A stretch of DNA of 58,418 nt from an uncultured Acetatifactor sp. (GCA_910577035.1 CAJTKW010000022.1:4792-63209); one strand, 5' to 3'; counted from the stretch's first letter, positions 33,563-42,356 are shown. Notes: generated by a model not told the origin, from the letters alone. Translations and numbers: made by a program.

Positions 33563-33994
33563 ATGGCAATGGTATATCCTTTTAAAAAGTATAACTATGA
33601 AGTGACTATTGACGGTCAGTCTGTGGGCGGCTTTTCCGAGGTGAGCGCTCCCGACATCAGCTCCGATCCCATTGAGTACCGGGAAGGTAATTTCGCGGTA
33701 AATACGGTGGGCAAGCAGCCGGGGCTGATTAAGTATGAGAACATTACGCTGAAGTGGGGCATGACCGATTCCATGGAGCTGTATAACTGGATGAAGGAGG
33801 TGGAGGGCGGAACCATCAACCGCAAGACGGTGGTGATCAGCCTCCATGACGATACCCAGAAGGAGGTTGCCAAGTGGACCGTGATTTCCGCCTGGCCCAC
33901 CAGGTACACGGCGACGGACTTTAATGCCACCAGCAATGAGGTGGCGGTGGAGACCCTGGTGCTGGCCCATGAGGGCGTGACCAGGGACAAATAG
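33563..33994 (+). CDS. Inner tube protein (gp19 family), first copy
   Basis: 143 residues. FKKYNYEVTIDGQSVGGFSE, then EYREGNFAVNTVGKQPG and ITLKWGMTDSMELYNWMKEV are characteristic of the gp19/Pvc1-type tube protein. ISLHDDTQKEVAKWTVISAW and a final strand complete the beta-barrel that stacks into hexameric rings inside the sheath. It is the probable main tube subunit. The gene is 13 bp from the sheath stop. Confidence 0.93.
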   Translation: MAMVYPFKKYNYEVTIDGQSVGGFSEVSAPDISSDPIEYREGNFAVNTVGKQPGLIKYENITLKWGMTDSMELYNWMKEVEGGTINRKTVVISLHDDTQKEVAKWTVISAWPTRYTATDFNATSNEVAVETLVLAHEGVTRDK

Positions 33995-34011
33995 CGGGAT
34001 AAGGAGGAAAC

Positions 34012-34380
34012 ATGCTGATACAGACGGAATATGACTTTACTTTGCCAAAGGGCTTCGTGGGGCCGGAGGGAACCATCTGCCGGGCAGGCTCCATGCGTCT
34101 GGCAACGGCCCTGGACGAGATAGAGGCCATGCGGGATCCCCGGGGGAAGAACAGCCCGGACTATCTTTCGGTGCTGCTGCTCTCCAGGGTGGTGGTCAGG
34201 CTGGAGGGTGTGGCCGAGATTACGCCCCAGGTAATAGAAGGGCTGTTTACGGCGGATTTTTCTTTCCTGCAGAACATGTATGAGACCGTCAACGGCACGG
34301 AGGATCCGGTGATACGGGTACAGTGTCCTCACTGCGGGAAGACGTTTACGGATACCCTAAATTTTACTTCAGGGGAATGA
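34012..34380 (+). CDS. Small CIS protein, putative tail-assembly chaperone
   Basis: 122 residues. It begins MLIQTEYDFTLPKGFVGPEG and has ARRDPRG-like and DYLSVLLLSRVVVRL segments seen in small proteins encoded between the two tube genes of eCIS and phage tails. The C-terminus has VQCPHCGKTF, one CxxC pair that may help bind zinc. The stop overlaps the next gene by ATGA (34377-34380). A chaperone role rests on position and size only. Confidence 0.6.
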   Translation: MLIQTEYDFTLPKGFVGPEGTICRAGSMRLATALDEIEAMRDPRGKNSPDYLSVLLLSRVVVRLEGVAEITPQVIEGLFTADFSFLQNMYETVNGTEDPVIRVQCPHCGKTFTDTLNFTSGE

Positions 34381-34553
34381 CAGTGACCGGCAGAGAGGAG
34401 CTGTATCGGGAGATCTCCTTTATCGGATATTATTTCCACTGGCGGGAGGAGGAGATTTTAATGCTTTCCAGGCCCGACAGGCGCAGGTACTGTGAGGAGA
34501 TCAACCGGATTAACAGACAGCTGAACGGGGAAAAGAACCTGTTTGGCCTCTGA
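34377..34553 (+). CDS. DUF6760-like small CIS protein
   Basis: 58 residues from ATG 34377, which shares ATGA with the preceding stop. LYREISFIGYYFHWREEEIL followed by RPDRRRYCEEINRINRQL matches the short DUF6760 family found in phage-tail and eCIS clusters. The function is unknown. The ATGA coupling with the preceding gene recalls paired tail-assembly chaperones, though no slippery site is seen. Confidence 0.7.
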   Translation: MTVTGREELYREISFIGYYFHWREEEILMLSRPDRRRYCEEINRINRQLNGEKNLFGL

Positions 34554-34569
34554 GGGAAGGAGAAAATCT

Positions 34570-35001
34570 ATGGGAGAATTGTCATTGCCCCTGAAAGATC
34601 CGCTGCCAGGCTACCGGTTCAATGTCTTCCTGAACGAAACCGTGATGGGGTTTCAGAAGGTAACGGGAATCCGCAGGGAAATTGAGACGGAGGTGTATCG
34701 TGAGGGCGGTCTGAATACCATGGTGCATGTATTTCCCAAGGCCTGCGGCGGGGAAAGAGTCCTGCGGATGGAGAGGGGGGCCTATGGAGGCATGGGACAT
34801 CCCTTCTGCATGGTGGGAGAGCGGCTTAAAGGGAATTTGAGCCTGATGGTGCTGGACAACCAGGGGGCTCCGGTGAAAAAGTTCCTGTTCATGGGCCTGC
34901 TGGTGAAACGCTGGGAAGTGGGAGAGCTGAGCGCGGAGCAGAACAGTCTGTTGATCGACTGCTTCGAGGTCTGCTATGAGGATTTCGAGCTGCAGTCATG
35001 A
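34570..35001 (+). CDS. Inner tube protein (gp19 family), second copy
   Basis: 143 residues. LPGYRFNVFLNETVMGFQKV, the REIETEVYREGGLNTMVHVF region and YGGMGHPFCM, then MVLDNQGAPVKKFLFMGLLV, fit the gp19/Pvc5-like tube family. It is clearly divergent from the first copy. In known eCIS a second tube paralogue forms the ring at the baseplate end. GAGGGAAGGAG lies seven bases before ATG 34570; a TTG at 34543 is a less likely start. Confidence 0.85.
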   Translation: MGELSLPLKDPLPGYRFNVFLNETVMGFQKVTGIRREIETEVYREGGLNTMVHVFPKACGGERVLRMERGAYGGMGHPFCMVGERLKGNLSLMVLDNQGAPVKKFLFMGLLVKRWEVGELSAEQNSLLIDCFEVCYEDFELQS

Positions 35002-35095
35002 AGAATACGGGCCGCAGGCAGGCCTGCGGCGGGACCAGGCAAAGCATGGGGATCGGGAAGCATGGGGATTGGAAAGCATGGGGATACAAAGGAAC

Positions 35096-35428
35096 ATGAA
35101 AACACAGGTGATGCCTGTCCGGGCCGATTCGGACAGTATATGCAGGGAATATGCCCGTCCCGGCGGCCGGCTGCCGCAAAAACAGGAAAGGCCGGACTTT
35201 CGGCGGGAGCGGGAAAAAATGAAAGAAGCCCTGCTTCCCTTTGTACGGGAAACCGTGAAAAAGCAGCTGAAGGAGGAACGGGAGTATTACCGTTCCCGGC
35301 CGTCCCTGGCGGCCAGACAGCTGGAGGGGGTTCTGGGCCAGGGCCAGATGATACCGGTAATCACCGGCCGGGTCTGTGAGCAGGTGGAGCGGCGTATCCG
35401 GCTGGAACGGCTCAGGCACTCCCCTTAA
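35096..35428 (+). CDS. Small basic CIS-cluster protein of unknown function
   Basis: 110 residues. It starts MKTQVMPVRADSDSICREYA and has a charged helical second half (EKMKEALLPFVRETVKKQLK, then VCEQVERRIRLERLR). No family is recognised. It sits between the second tube and the tube-cap gene, where eCIS clusters often carry a small uncharacterised gene. The frame is open to 34976, but ATG 35096 with AAAGGAAC upstream avoids a repetitive stretch at 35041-35086. Confidence 0.6.
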   Translation: MKTQVMPVRADSDSICREYARPGGRLPQKQERPDFRREREKMKEALLPFVRETVKKQLKEEREYYRSRPSLAARQLEGVLGQGQMIPVITGRVCEQVERRIRLERLRHSP

Positions 35429-35455
35429 GAAGCCGGGAAGGGAGGAAGGACGGCA

Positions 35456-36097
35456 GTGTATCAGAAGGCGTATCTTTGTCCGTTTCGAAACGGCAGGCCG
35501 GATCTGGGGAAACGGTTTTACGTACAGTTTAATCCCGGGGAGCTGTCCATACAGGAGGCCATCGGCACGACAGACGAGGAGGAAGACGATATGTCACAGA
35601 AGCTGAAACGCCTGCTGAACGGCAATAAGGTAGGGATACAGCAGCCCCTGGAGACGTCCGGGGAGTGGAAGAAAAAGAGCCAGCTGACGCTTTCCGTCTC
35701 TCTCTTTTTTAATACCTTGGAGAAGCTGAACCAGGATTCCTATGAGGACGTGCGTAAATATGTGGGGCAGCTCTATCCCTACAGGAACAAGGCCAGGGAT
35801 AAAAGCGGCAGTGTGGAACAGATCTATTTTTTCTGGGGTTCTATTGCCGTGGCGGGGATTCTCACCGCCATGAACGTTACCTATACCGTGTTTGCGCCGG
35901 ACGGGAAGCCGGTCCGGGCCCAGGTAGGTATTACCATCCGGGGAGATTACGTGGGGGATCAGTCCTTCGCGCTGGTCGAGGGCAGGGCTGCCGGTGAGGA
36001 AGCGGAGTTTGGCAGGAGTGAGGTCAATCTGCTGGTGGGGGAAGACCCTTCCCGGTGGAGGGAGCGTTATGGCGGGAAGGGCAATCCCAGGAAATGA
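35456..36097 (+). CDS. CIS tube-cap/adaptor protein (Afp7/Pvc7-like N-terminal domain)
   Basis: 213 residues. YVQFNPGELSIQEAIGTTDE, then SQLTLSVSLFFNTLEKLNQD, VGQLYPYRNK and IYFFWGSIAVAGILTAMNVT are diagnostic of the CIS tube N-terminal domain that joins the tube to the hub. ADGKPVRAQVGITIRGDY completes the fold. The LysM domain often attached to this protein is absent; the C-terminus ends with a short acidic tail. GTG 35456 is used because GGAGGAAGGA lies six bases upstream. Confidence 0.85.
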   Translation: MYQKAYLCPFRNGRPDLGKRFYVQFNPGELSIQEAIGTTDEEEDDMSQKLKRLLNGNKVGIQQPLETSGEWKKKSQLTLSVSLFFNTLEKLNQDSYEDVRKYVGQLYPYRNKARDKSGSVEQIYFFWGSIAVAGILTAMNVTYTVFAPDGKPVRAQVGITIRGDYVGDQSFALVEGRAAGEEAEFGRSEVNLLVGEDPSRWRERYGGKGNPRK

Positions 36098-36116
36098 GCA
36101 GGCGGAGGAAAAGGCA

Positions 36117-37199
36117 ATGGGAAAGCTGACGGGGAAGATGCTTGCAGAAAAGTACGGGGATTTCCTGTATCCGGTGGTGAAGGTGATTGCCGACGGCAGG
36201 GAGATACCCGGGGAAGGCGTCTGCAGCCTGGAAAGCACGGAGGTAATCTCTTCCGTGGGGAAGGAACCGGATATGGCGGTGCTGGTCTACCGGGTGGATA
36301 AGCTTCCCGCCAAAAATCTGACCGGGCTGGAGGGGTATCTGGCCGTGGGACAGAAGATGGAGATCAGGGCGGGCTACGGGGAAAAGACGGAGCGGATCTT
36401 CCTGGGGTATCTCCATGAGGTCGAGGCATGTGACGTTTTGCGGGACTACGTGGAGTATACCCTGGTCTGCCTGGACGTAAAGGGGCTGATGAAGAAGAAC
36501 AGCGTCTTCCAGGTGTCCGGCGCAAAGAAGGCACAGCAGATACTGGATGAAATAGTCAGTGACGGCGGTTACGGATTCCTGGTTGAAAAAAGAAATGTTT
36601 CCGCCCTGCCCGGCAGTATGAACCAGGACTGCGTGGTACGGGGAAATACCCATTACGACTGGATGTGCAGTCTGGCGGAATATCTGGATTACGAGTTTTT
36701 CTGCGGCCGGGGGGAGCTGGTATTCCGAAAGGCCGGTGAGGGAGCCGGGGACACAGTGGAGCTGACCGCGGAATACGGGCTGCAGGCAGTGCAGGCCGCT
36801 GCCTCCGCAGCAGGCCAGACGGGAAGCGTGTCCGTGTACAGCTATAACCGGAAGGACGAAAAGATTGTGGGAAGCGCCCGGTGGGGAAGCTGCGGGGGAG
36901 CCTTTACCGGAAAGCTGCCAGGAATGCTGAAAAGCTTTTCCGTAAAGCGCTGGGATATGGAGCTGGAGACGGGGGAGCAGGCGTCTGCCCTGGCCCGGGC
37001 GGCAATGGAGAGGGTGAAAGCCCGGTGTTTTCGCAGGGAAGCGGTAACCATTGGGATACCGGAGCTGATTCCCGGTATCCGGGTGGCGATAACGGATGAA
37101 AATGTGGCGAGCCTGTCCGGGGGCCTGTATGCGGAGGAGGTCTGCCATTATCTGGACGGGCGGGGATACAGAAGCGTCGTCAGAGGGAGAGGGGAGTAA
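36117..37199 (+). CDS. Baseplate hub protein (gp27/VgrG N-terminal-like)
   Basis: 360 residues. YPVVKVIADGREIPGEGV, KMEIRAGYGEKTERIFLGYL and the EVEACDVLRDYVEYTLVC region are the paired hub barrels. THYDWMCSLAEYLDYEFFCG and a C-terminal ELIPGIRVAIT, then YAEEVCHYLD, follow. It corresponds to the gp27-like part of Pvc8/VgrG; the gp5-like part is a separate gene directly downstream. GGAGGA lies seven bases before ATG 36117. The trimeric hub adapts hexameric tube to trimeric spike. Confidence 0.85.
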   Translation: MGKLTGKMLAEKYGDFLYPVVKVIADGREIPGEGVCSLESTEVISSVGKEPDMAVLVYRVDKLPAKNLTGLEGYLAVGQKMEIRAGYGEKTERIFLGYLHEVEACDVLRDYVEYTLVCLDVKGLMKKNSVFQVSGAKKAQQILDEIVSDGGYGFLVEKRNVSALPGSMNQDCVVRGNTHYDWMCSLAEYLDYEFFCGRGELVFRKAGEGAGDTVELTAEYGLQAVQAAASAAGQTGSVSVYSYNRKDEKIVGSARWGSCGGAFTGKLPGMLKSFSVKRWDMELETGEQASALARAAMERVKARCFRREAVTIGIPELIPGIRVAITDENVASLSGGLYAEEVCHYLDGRGYRSVVRGRGE

Positions 37200-37211
37200 A
37201 CGGAGGACGGA

Positions 37212-38003
37212 ATGATTGGGGATTATCTGGCGTATGAAAGGCCTTACGGGGGAGGAATGCAGCCTACTTATGACGCCTGGGGCACGGTCCTGGCGCCCGG
37301 GGACAAGACGTCAAAGGGCAATGTGCGGGTGCAGGTGAAGATCATGAAGGACAACATGGATACCTTTGATGACGTTCCCGTGCTGACCTGTTACGGCGGA
37401 GGGGATTACGGGGCTTATTTCCTGCCGGAGGAAGGTGATATTGTACGTCTGACCTTCCTGGGGGGAGATTTCAGACATCCGGTGGTGACAGGCTGCCGTT
37501 TCCCGGAGAGCAGCCGGTTTGTACAGGACAGCTATGAAGAAAAGAACCAGAAGAAGGTTTGGAAGCTGAAAAACGGCAGCAGTGTTGTCCTGTCGGGAAA
37601 TAAGGGAGAGGGAAGGATAGAGGTTTCCGGCTCCGAAAAGATGGAATGGGTGCTGGACGAGAAGGAACAGCAGATTGTATACGGGGACAGGGACAGGAAG
37701 AATCAGGTGCTTTTGGATCAGAAAGAGGGAAAGCTTCTGGCATCCCCGGAGAAGGTCATTCGCCTGGAGTGCGGCGAAAGCAGCCTGGAATTAAAGGAGA
37801 ACGGTACGGTGACCCTGCAGTGCAGGCAGCTCAGCCTGGAGGCAAAGGACGTGAAGATAAACGGGAAGACAAAGGTCTGTGTGGAAGGGCAGGAGCTTGT
37901 GCTGTCGGGCAGAACCAATGTGTCCCTTTCCGGGAAGGGGCAGGTAAAGGTGGAGGGCAAGGGTGGCTTAAAGCTGTCCGGAGCCATGATACATTTAAAT
38001 TAA
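37212..38003 (+). CDS. Spike protein (gp5/VgrG C-terminal-like)
   Basis: 263 residues. An OB-fold start (WGTVLAPGDKTSKGNVRVQV, then YFLPEEGDIVRLTFLGGDFR) leads to HPVVTGCRFPESSR, the usual gp5/VgrG junction. From about 120 the sequence is a regular beta-helix with GKTKVCVEG, LVLSGRTNVSLSG and VKVEGKGGLKLSG turns. The C-terminus IHLN would accept the PAAR-like tip encoded at 31327. It is a clean split of the gp27-gp5 fusion found in most VgrG proteins. Confidence 0.88.
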   Translation: MIGDYLAYERPYGGGMQPTYDAWGTVLAPGDKTSKGNVRVQVKIMKDNMDTFDDVPVLTCYGGGDYGAYFLPEEGDIVRLTFLGGDFRHPVVTGCRFPESSRFVQDSYEEKNQKKVWKLKNGSSVVLSGNKGEGRIEVSGSEKMEWVLDEKEQQIVYGDRDRKNQVLLDQKEGKLLASPEKVIRLECGESSLELKENGTVTLQCRQLSLEAKDVKINGKTKVCVEGQELVLSGRTNVSLSGKGQVKVEGKGGLKLSGAMIHLN

Positions 38004-38043
38004 CGTAACGGCAGGTCACTGGACTGCTGCAAAGGACAAAACT

Positions 38044-38409
38044 ATGGAGACAGGATGGAAATTTCCCTTTCAGATCTCCCGGGGCCATGGGCGGGTGGAG
38101 ACCAGCGGAATGAAAGAGAACATCAGAGAGTCCGTGGAGATTATCCTGCGGACGGAGCCGGGGGAGAGGCTGCTGCATCCCAAGTTCGGGACGAAGCTGC
38201 ATCAGTTCCTCTTTGAGGGGACGGACAGCCAGACGGAGGAAATGATCCGGCGGGAAGTGCGGCAGTCCCTGTATATGTGGGAAAAGCGGATACAGGATAT
38301 AGAAGTGGAGACTGACGGGGGCCGAAACGGGCAGGGGGAGCTTCGTGTGACTGTGAAATACCGCATTGCGGGGCTGGAGGAAACCGACCGGGTAGAGGTA
38401 TCGGTGTAA
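38044..38409 (+). CDS. gp25-like baseplate wedge protein
   Basis: 121 residues. METGWKFPFQISRGHGRVET, then IRESVEIILRTEPGERLLHP, KFGTKLHQFLFEG and VRQSLYMWEKRIQDIEVETD are characteristic of gp25/GPW (Pvc9). The EPGERLLHPxFG motif initiates sheath assembly. The gene is 40 bp after the spike gene and 14 bp before the first gp6-like gene, the normal eCIS order. Confidence 0.93.
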   Translation: METGWKFPFQISRGHGRVETSGMKENIRESVEIILRTEPGERLLHPKFGTKLHQFLFEGTDSQTEEMIRREVRQSLYMWEKRIQDIEVETDGGRNGQGELRVTVKYRIAGLEETDRVEVSV

Positions 38410-38423
38410 AGAGGCGGAGGAAC

Positions 38424-40580
38424 ATGAAACCGGAACAGAAAAAAATCTGGCAGGTCAGAGTGAAGAAGCTGGCACTCTCTTACGAAACCGGCTGGGAATA
38501 TCTGCCCGAGAGTGAGGAGGCAGGAAGTGTTCTCACCGACATATTTCTGGAGATGGAGCTGGAGAATCACCGGCGTCTCGCGAAGATCTGGGAGAAGCAG
38601 GAACGGGAGTTTCTGCAGGTCGTACCCCCGGGGGAGGAGGAGCCCCGAAGGCTGGAAACTGCCCTGTGGGTGAAGGCGGGGGAGGATGGCGACAGACAAT
38701 GGCTGAACCGGGATACCCGGGCTTACACCGTGACGGAGCAGGGGGAGCTGATTTACTTTGGCACCGTTTCGCCCCTGTGTCTTTCGGCGGCAAGGCTGCA
38801 ATGGATTATCCGTCGCAGAGGGTTAAGCGCCTGGTTGTGCTACCAGGAGGGGGACGGCTTTCCCGTCAGTCTTTCCGAAAACGACGGCAGGGTGCTGGAC
38901 CATCCCGTATTCCGATGGTACTTTCCCGGGCTGTGCGACGGTCATGGGAGCTTCCTTTTTTCTGTGGAATTTCAGGCAGCCAAAGACTATCAGGCAGTTG
39001 AGGGCTATCAGGCAGCCCAGGGCTTAGAGAAAGGTCCCGGCGGAAGCTGGAGCATCAGCGACGGCAGAAACAATTATCCCGGGGTATGGCAGCAGGAGGG
39101 CGGAAGCTTTTCCTTAAAGGGGGAATGTCCGGAATTTGCAGGGAATCTGGAGGGAGGGGATTATGAGCTTAAGCTGGAGCTGCCTGCCGGAGAGGCGCTG
39201 TCTGCGGAGTGGGTGAGAGCGCTTACGGGAGAAATCGTGTTGAGGGAGGAGGCGGCTGAGCTGGCCCCGGAGCTTTGCCTGGCAGATACCGGGCCCTGCG
39301 GCAGTGACAGTGTGCTGCCCTTCGGAAGGGAACCGGAGACGGGCTCCTGCTTTTACCTGGCCTGCGACAGGGCGGCAGCGGGAGCCGGAGGGAAGCTGGT
39401 GCTGCAGTTTGCGGAGGAGTACGAGACGGAGGAAAAAGGCCCGGAGCCGGAGGGGAAGCAGGAGCAGTATCAAAAGCTTTACGGGAAATTATATAAAAAG
39501 TATCCCTGGCTGGAAAGAACGGAGCCGATACGGGACTGGCGGGCGGAAGAGACGGTGTGGGAGTACTATGACGGAAAGCTGTGGCGCCTCCTGCCCGGCA
39601 GCGAAGATTGGAACACAGGCTGTCATCCCCGGGAACCCGGTGAAAGGCAGTACTCCGTTGCCGTCCCGGAGGATATAAGTCCCTGCTCCATGGAAGGGGA
39701 GGAGCATATTTATCTGCGGCTGCGGGTGAGCAGGGCCAGGGATGCCTATGCCGCCTTCTACAGAAAGCAGATACCGGTGCTGAGGGCGATCCGCTTCCGC
39801 GTGGAGGAGCGGCGTTTCCTGCCAAAGCGCCGGCAGATTCCGGATTTTCACCAGGCAGCGGAGGAAAAGGTCTGTTTCGGCTTTGACCGGGAGGTACTGC
39901 CGGATCACCGCTGGTATACCGGGAGGGAGTGCCTGGCCTTCAGGCCGGAGCAGATCCGGGGGCCGGGGGAGCTTTTCGGAAGACGGGCCTGCTGGGTGGA
40001 GGTGCCGGATCCGGGGGAGGAGCTGGCGGCGTTTCTCCCCAATTATGTGACAGTGAGGCAGGAGGCAGAGGAGGGTGAAGGAGCGGATCCCCGGCAGATT
40101 CCGGCGCAGACCCGTTTCTGTGTGGAGACGGGGAAACTGGGAGTGCTGGATGCCCTGTCCGTGGCGGATGCCTGTTACGACAGGGCGGGGGCGCCTATTC
40201 GGAACGAGCTGAAGGCAGCGGAGCATTATTTCGCCCATTTCGGCAGGCTGCTGACGGTTCTGGATCTGGAGCTGATGCTGGAGGAGCGGTATCCCTTTTT
40301 CAAGGTGAAGGACTGTTCCTTTGTCCCGGAACGGAGAGAGCTTGCCGTTAAGCTGGAGATGCTTCCTCATAAAGAGGCGGAAGCGTTTACCCGGGAGGAA
40401 GGCAGGCTGCAGGAGGTCAGCGAATGGCTGGGCAGTGTGCTGCAGAAGGCGGGGCCGCTGTGGCTGCAGGGGGCCGGGGTGAACTGCAGCCTGTGCGGGG
40501 AGGAGGACGGAGGGCAGCCGCCGGAGCGGTGGGGGCCTGCGGGATTGACGGATAGCAGCCGCCGGAGCGGTCTTGTGTGA
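38424..40580 (+). CDS. Large baseplate wedge protein, gp6/BaseplateJ-like (first of two)
   Basis: 718 residues. The N-terminus resembles gp6-type proteins: a SVLTDIFLEMELENHRRLAK start then long beta-rich stretches. The C-terminal region (ADACYDRAGAPIRNELKAAE, then YFAHFGRLLTVLDLELMLEE and FVPERRELAVKL) looks like the assembly/dimerisation end. It sits between gp25 and a second gp6-like gene, the place of Pvc11/Pvc12. Identity beyond baseplate wedge is uncertain. Its last 15 codons contain a 17-bp direct repeat (40514-40530 and 40555-40571) and lack conserved sequence. Overall G+C is high. Confidence 0.7.
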   Translation: MKPEQKKIWQVRVKKLALSYETGWEYLPESEEAGSVLTDIFLEMELENHRRLAKIWEKQEREFLQVVPPGEEEPRRLETALWVKAGEDGDRQWLNRDTRAYTVTEQGELIYFGTVSPLCLSAARLQWIIRRRGLSAWLCYQEGDGFPVSLSENDGRVLDHPVFRWYFPGLCDGHGSFLFSVEFQAAKDYQAVEGYQAAQGLEKGPGGSWSISDGRNNYPGVWQQEGGSFSLKGECPEFAGNLEGGDYELKLELPAGEALSAEWVRALTGEIVLREEAAELAPELCLADTGPCGSDSVLPFGREPETGSCFYLACDRAAAGAGGKLVLQFAEEYETEEKGPEPEGKQEQYQKLYGKLYKKYPWLERTEPIRDWRAEETVWEYYDGKLWRLLPGSEDWNTGCHPREPGERQYSVAVPEDISPCSMEGEEHIYLRLRVSRARDAYAAFYRKQIPVLRAIRFRVEERRFLPKRRQIPDFHQAAEEKVCFGFDREVLPDHRWYTGRECLAFRPEQIRGPGELFGRRACWVEVPDPGEELAAFLPNYVTVRQEAEEGEGADPRQIPAQTRFCVETGKLGVLDALSVADACYDRAGAPIRNELKAAEHYFAHFGRLLTVLDLELMLEERYPFFKVKDCSFVPERRELAVKLEMLPHKEAEAFTREEGRLQEVSEWLGSVLQKAGPLWLQGAGVNCSLCGEEDGGQPPERWGPAGLTDSSRRSGLV
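40514..40571 (+). repeat. 17-bp direct repeat at the 3' end of the first gp6-like gene
   Basis: GCAGCCGCCGGAGCGGT occurs at 40514-40530 and 40555-40571, 41 bp apart. It gives the encoded tail a duplicated PPERW/RRSG-like ending and may reflect slippage. Confidence 0.85.
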
Positions 40581-40601
40581 GACAGCGGCGAAGGAGGGAG
40601 A

Positions 40602-42356
40602 ATGGGGACGGAGACAATAAAGCTGGATGACAGCAGCTATGACCTGATATGGGAAAAGGCCACGGCCGGGCTGGCGGCCCGCGCTGCCTGGTGGAGCCAT
40701 CGGGCGGCCTCGGATCCGGGCATTACCCTGATGGAGATGTGGGCGGTTCTCTGCGATATGCAGAGCTTTTACCTGGATCAGATGCAGGAGAGCCATTACC
40801 GGAGTTACCTCAAGCTTCTGGGAATGGAACCCGACGAGGGAAGCTGTGCCCGGGCATGGGTACTTTTCGGAAAGGCGGGAACGGACTGCGTCCTGCCGGC
40901 AGGATACAGGCTGCTGGCGGACACCATGGTGTTTGAGACCGGGGAGGAGACGGAACTCACCGCCAACCGCATCTGCGGCTTCTACCGGGGGGCGGACGGT
41001 TATCAGGCCCCGGGGATGCTGCTTTCCCGCAAGCATCGTTTTGCGCTGAAGAAAGCGAAGGTGCTTTTTTCCCTTCTGCTGGAGAACCCTCTGCAGGCGG
41101 GGCACAGATTTTCATTTTATGTGCTGCTGGACGAGCAGCAGCGCAATCCGCCGGACTCCGAATTTACCCTGGTGCGCCTTGCCTGGGAGTATCGCACGGA
41201 GGACGGATGGCAGGAGGCGCAGGTGCTGCGGGATGACACCCGGGGATTGCTCTGCAGCGGCTGTATCTGTCTGGGGCTGGGTTCCTTCGGGACGGCGGAA
41301 GGCGGCAGGGAGATACGCTGCAGGGTAGTAGAGGGGGAATATGACCGGATGCCCGTTCTCTATAAGATCAGCCTCAACGCGGCGGAGGTAATTCAGAGGG
41401 ATACCCGCTGCTGCCAGGAGTACGGGGAGTTCTCCGAAGCCTGCCCGAGGATAGAGCTGCGCTGTTATCTGGCAAAGACGGGAAACGTCCGGGTATTTGC
41501 GGAGCAGGAGAAAGGGCACTGGCGGGAGATTACCCGGGAGTGCGTGATCGGCCCTCCTGTTTCTTCCCACAGACTCAGGCGGTATGTGTATTTCAAGGGC
41601 AGTGCCAGATGCAGATTCGTATGTTCCGCCAGGGGCTTTGAGGAGGAGTACGGCCCCTGTGCGGTTACCGGCGTTACCGGCCAGCGGATTTCCCTTCCCT
41701 GGGATAATATTCTGCGGGATTCCGTGGAGCTGATGCTGGCCCAGGGGGAGGGCATATACCGTGATTACCGGAGGACGGATCCGGAAGAGGTACGGTGGGA
41801 AAATGCCTGGCACTGGGGGGAGACAGGCAGCGAAATCGTGCTGGGGGACGGCAGACACGGGGAGATACCGTTGCCTTCCGGCAACGGGCTTGTGCTGACT
41901 TCCCTTGCGCTGTTTGAAGGGGAGAAGGGCAATGTATCCATTGGCAGGATTACAAAGCCGGAGACGCAGGAGCTTTTTTGCGGCATAACCTGCCGTAACC
42001 CCATGACCGGAAGGGGAGGCAGGAACCGTAAACGGCCTTCGGAGCAGTTCCGGGAAGCCGGGGACGGGCTTCTGCGGCAGGAGAGGATCGTGACAGGAAA
42101 GGATGCGGAGATGCTGGCCGGGCGCACTCCGGGGCTTTTGATCCGTGAAGCCCGGGCGGAATGGAAGGAACGGACATTGGTGGTGACCGTGGTGCCAGGG
42201 GTATCCCTGGAAAGTGAATTCTGCCGGCAGGCGTACCGGGAGCAGGTGGAAAAATATCTGGAGCAGTACCGTCCTGCCGGGATGGGACTGCGGGTGGAAA
42301 CAGCAGGGGGGGAATCACATGCCGGGACAATGTCTTTCCGGGAAATATCTGGATAA
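40602..42356 (+). CDS. Baseplate wedge protein, gp6/BaseplateJ-like (second)
   Basis: 584 residues. WWSHRAASDPGITLMEMWAV and LDQMQESHYRSYLKLLGMEP are the classic N-terminus of putative baseplate assembly proteins in eCIS. GDGRHGEIPLPSGNGLV and a PRNPMTGRGGRNRKR region follow. The C-terminus (IREARAEWKERTLVVTVVPG, then YREQVEKYLEQYRPAGMGL) is the BaseplateJ end. It is Pvc11-like and would form the wedge ring with gp25. The next gene overlaps it by 38 bp. Confidence 0.85.
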   Translation: MGTETIKLDDSSYDLIWEKATAGLAARAAWWSHRAASDPGITLMEMWAVLCDMQSFYLDQMQESHYRSYLKLLGMEPDEGSCARAWVLFGKAGTDCVLPAGYRLLADTMVFETGEETELTANRICGFYRGADGYQAPGMLLSRKHRFALKKAKVLFSLLLENPLQAGHRFSFYVLLDEQQRNPPDSEFTLVRLAWEYRTEDGWQEAQVLRDDTRGLLCSGCICLGLGSFGTAEGGREIRCRVVEGEYDRMPVLYKISLNAAEVIQRDTRCCQEYGEFSEACPRIELRCYLAKTGNVRVFAEQEKGHWREITRECVIGPPVSSHRLRRYVYFKGSARCRFVCSARGFEEEYGPCAVTGVTGQRISLPWDNILRDSVELMLAQGEGIYRDYRRTDPEEVRWENAWHWGETGSEIVLGDGRHGEIPLPSGNGLVLTSLALFEGEKGNVSIGRITKPETQELFCGITCRNPMTGRGGRNRKRPSEQFREAGDGLLRQERIVTGKDAEMLAGRTPGLLIREARAEWKERTLVVTVVPGVSLESEFCRQAYREQVEKYLEQYRPAGMGLRVETAGGESHAGTMSFREISG

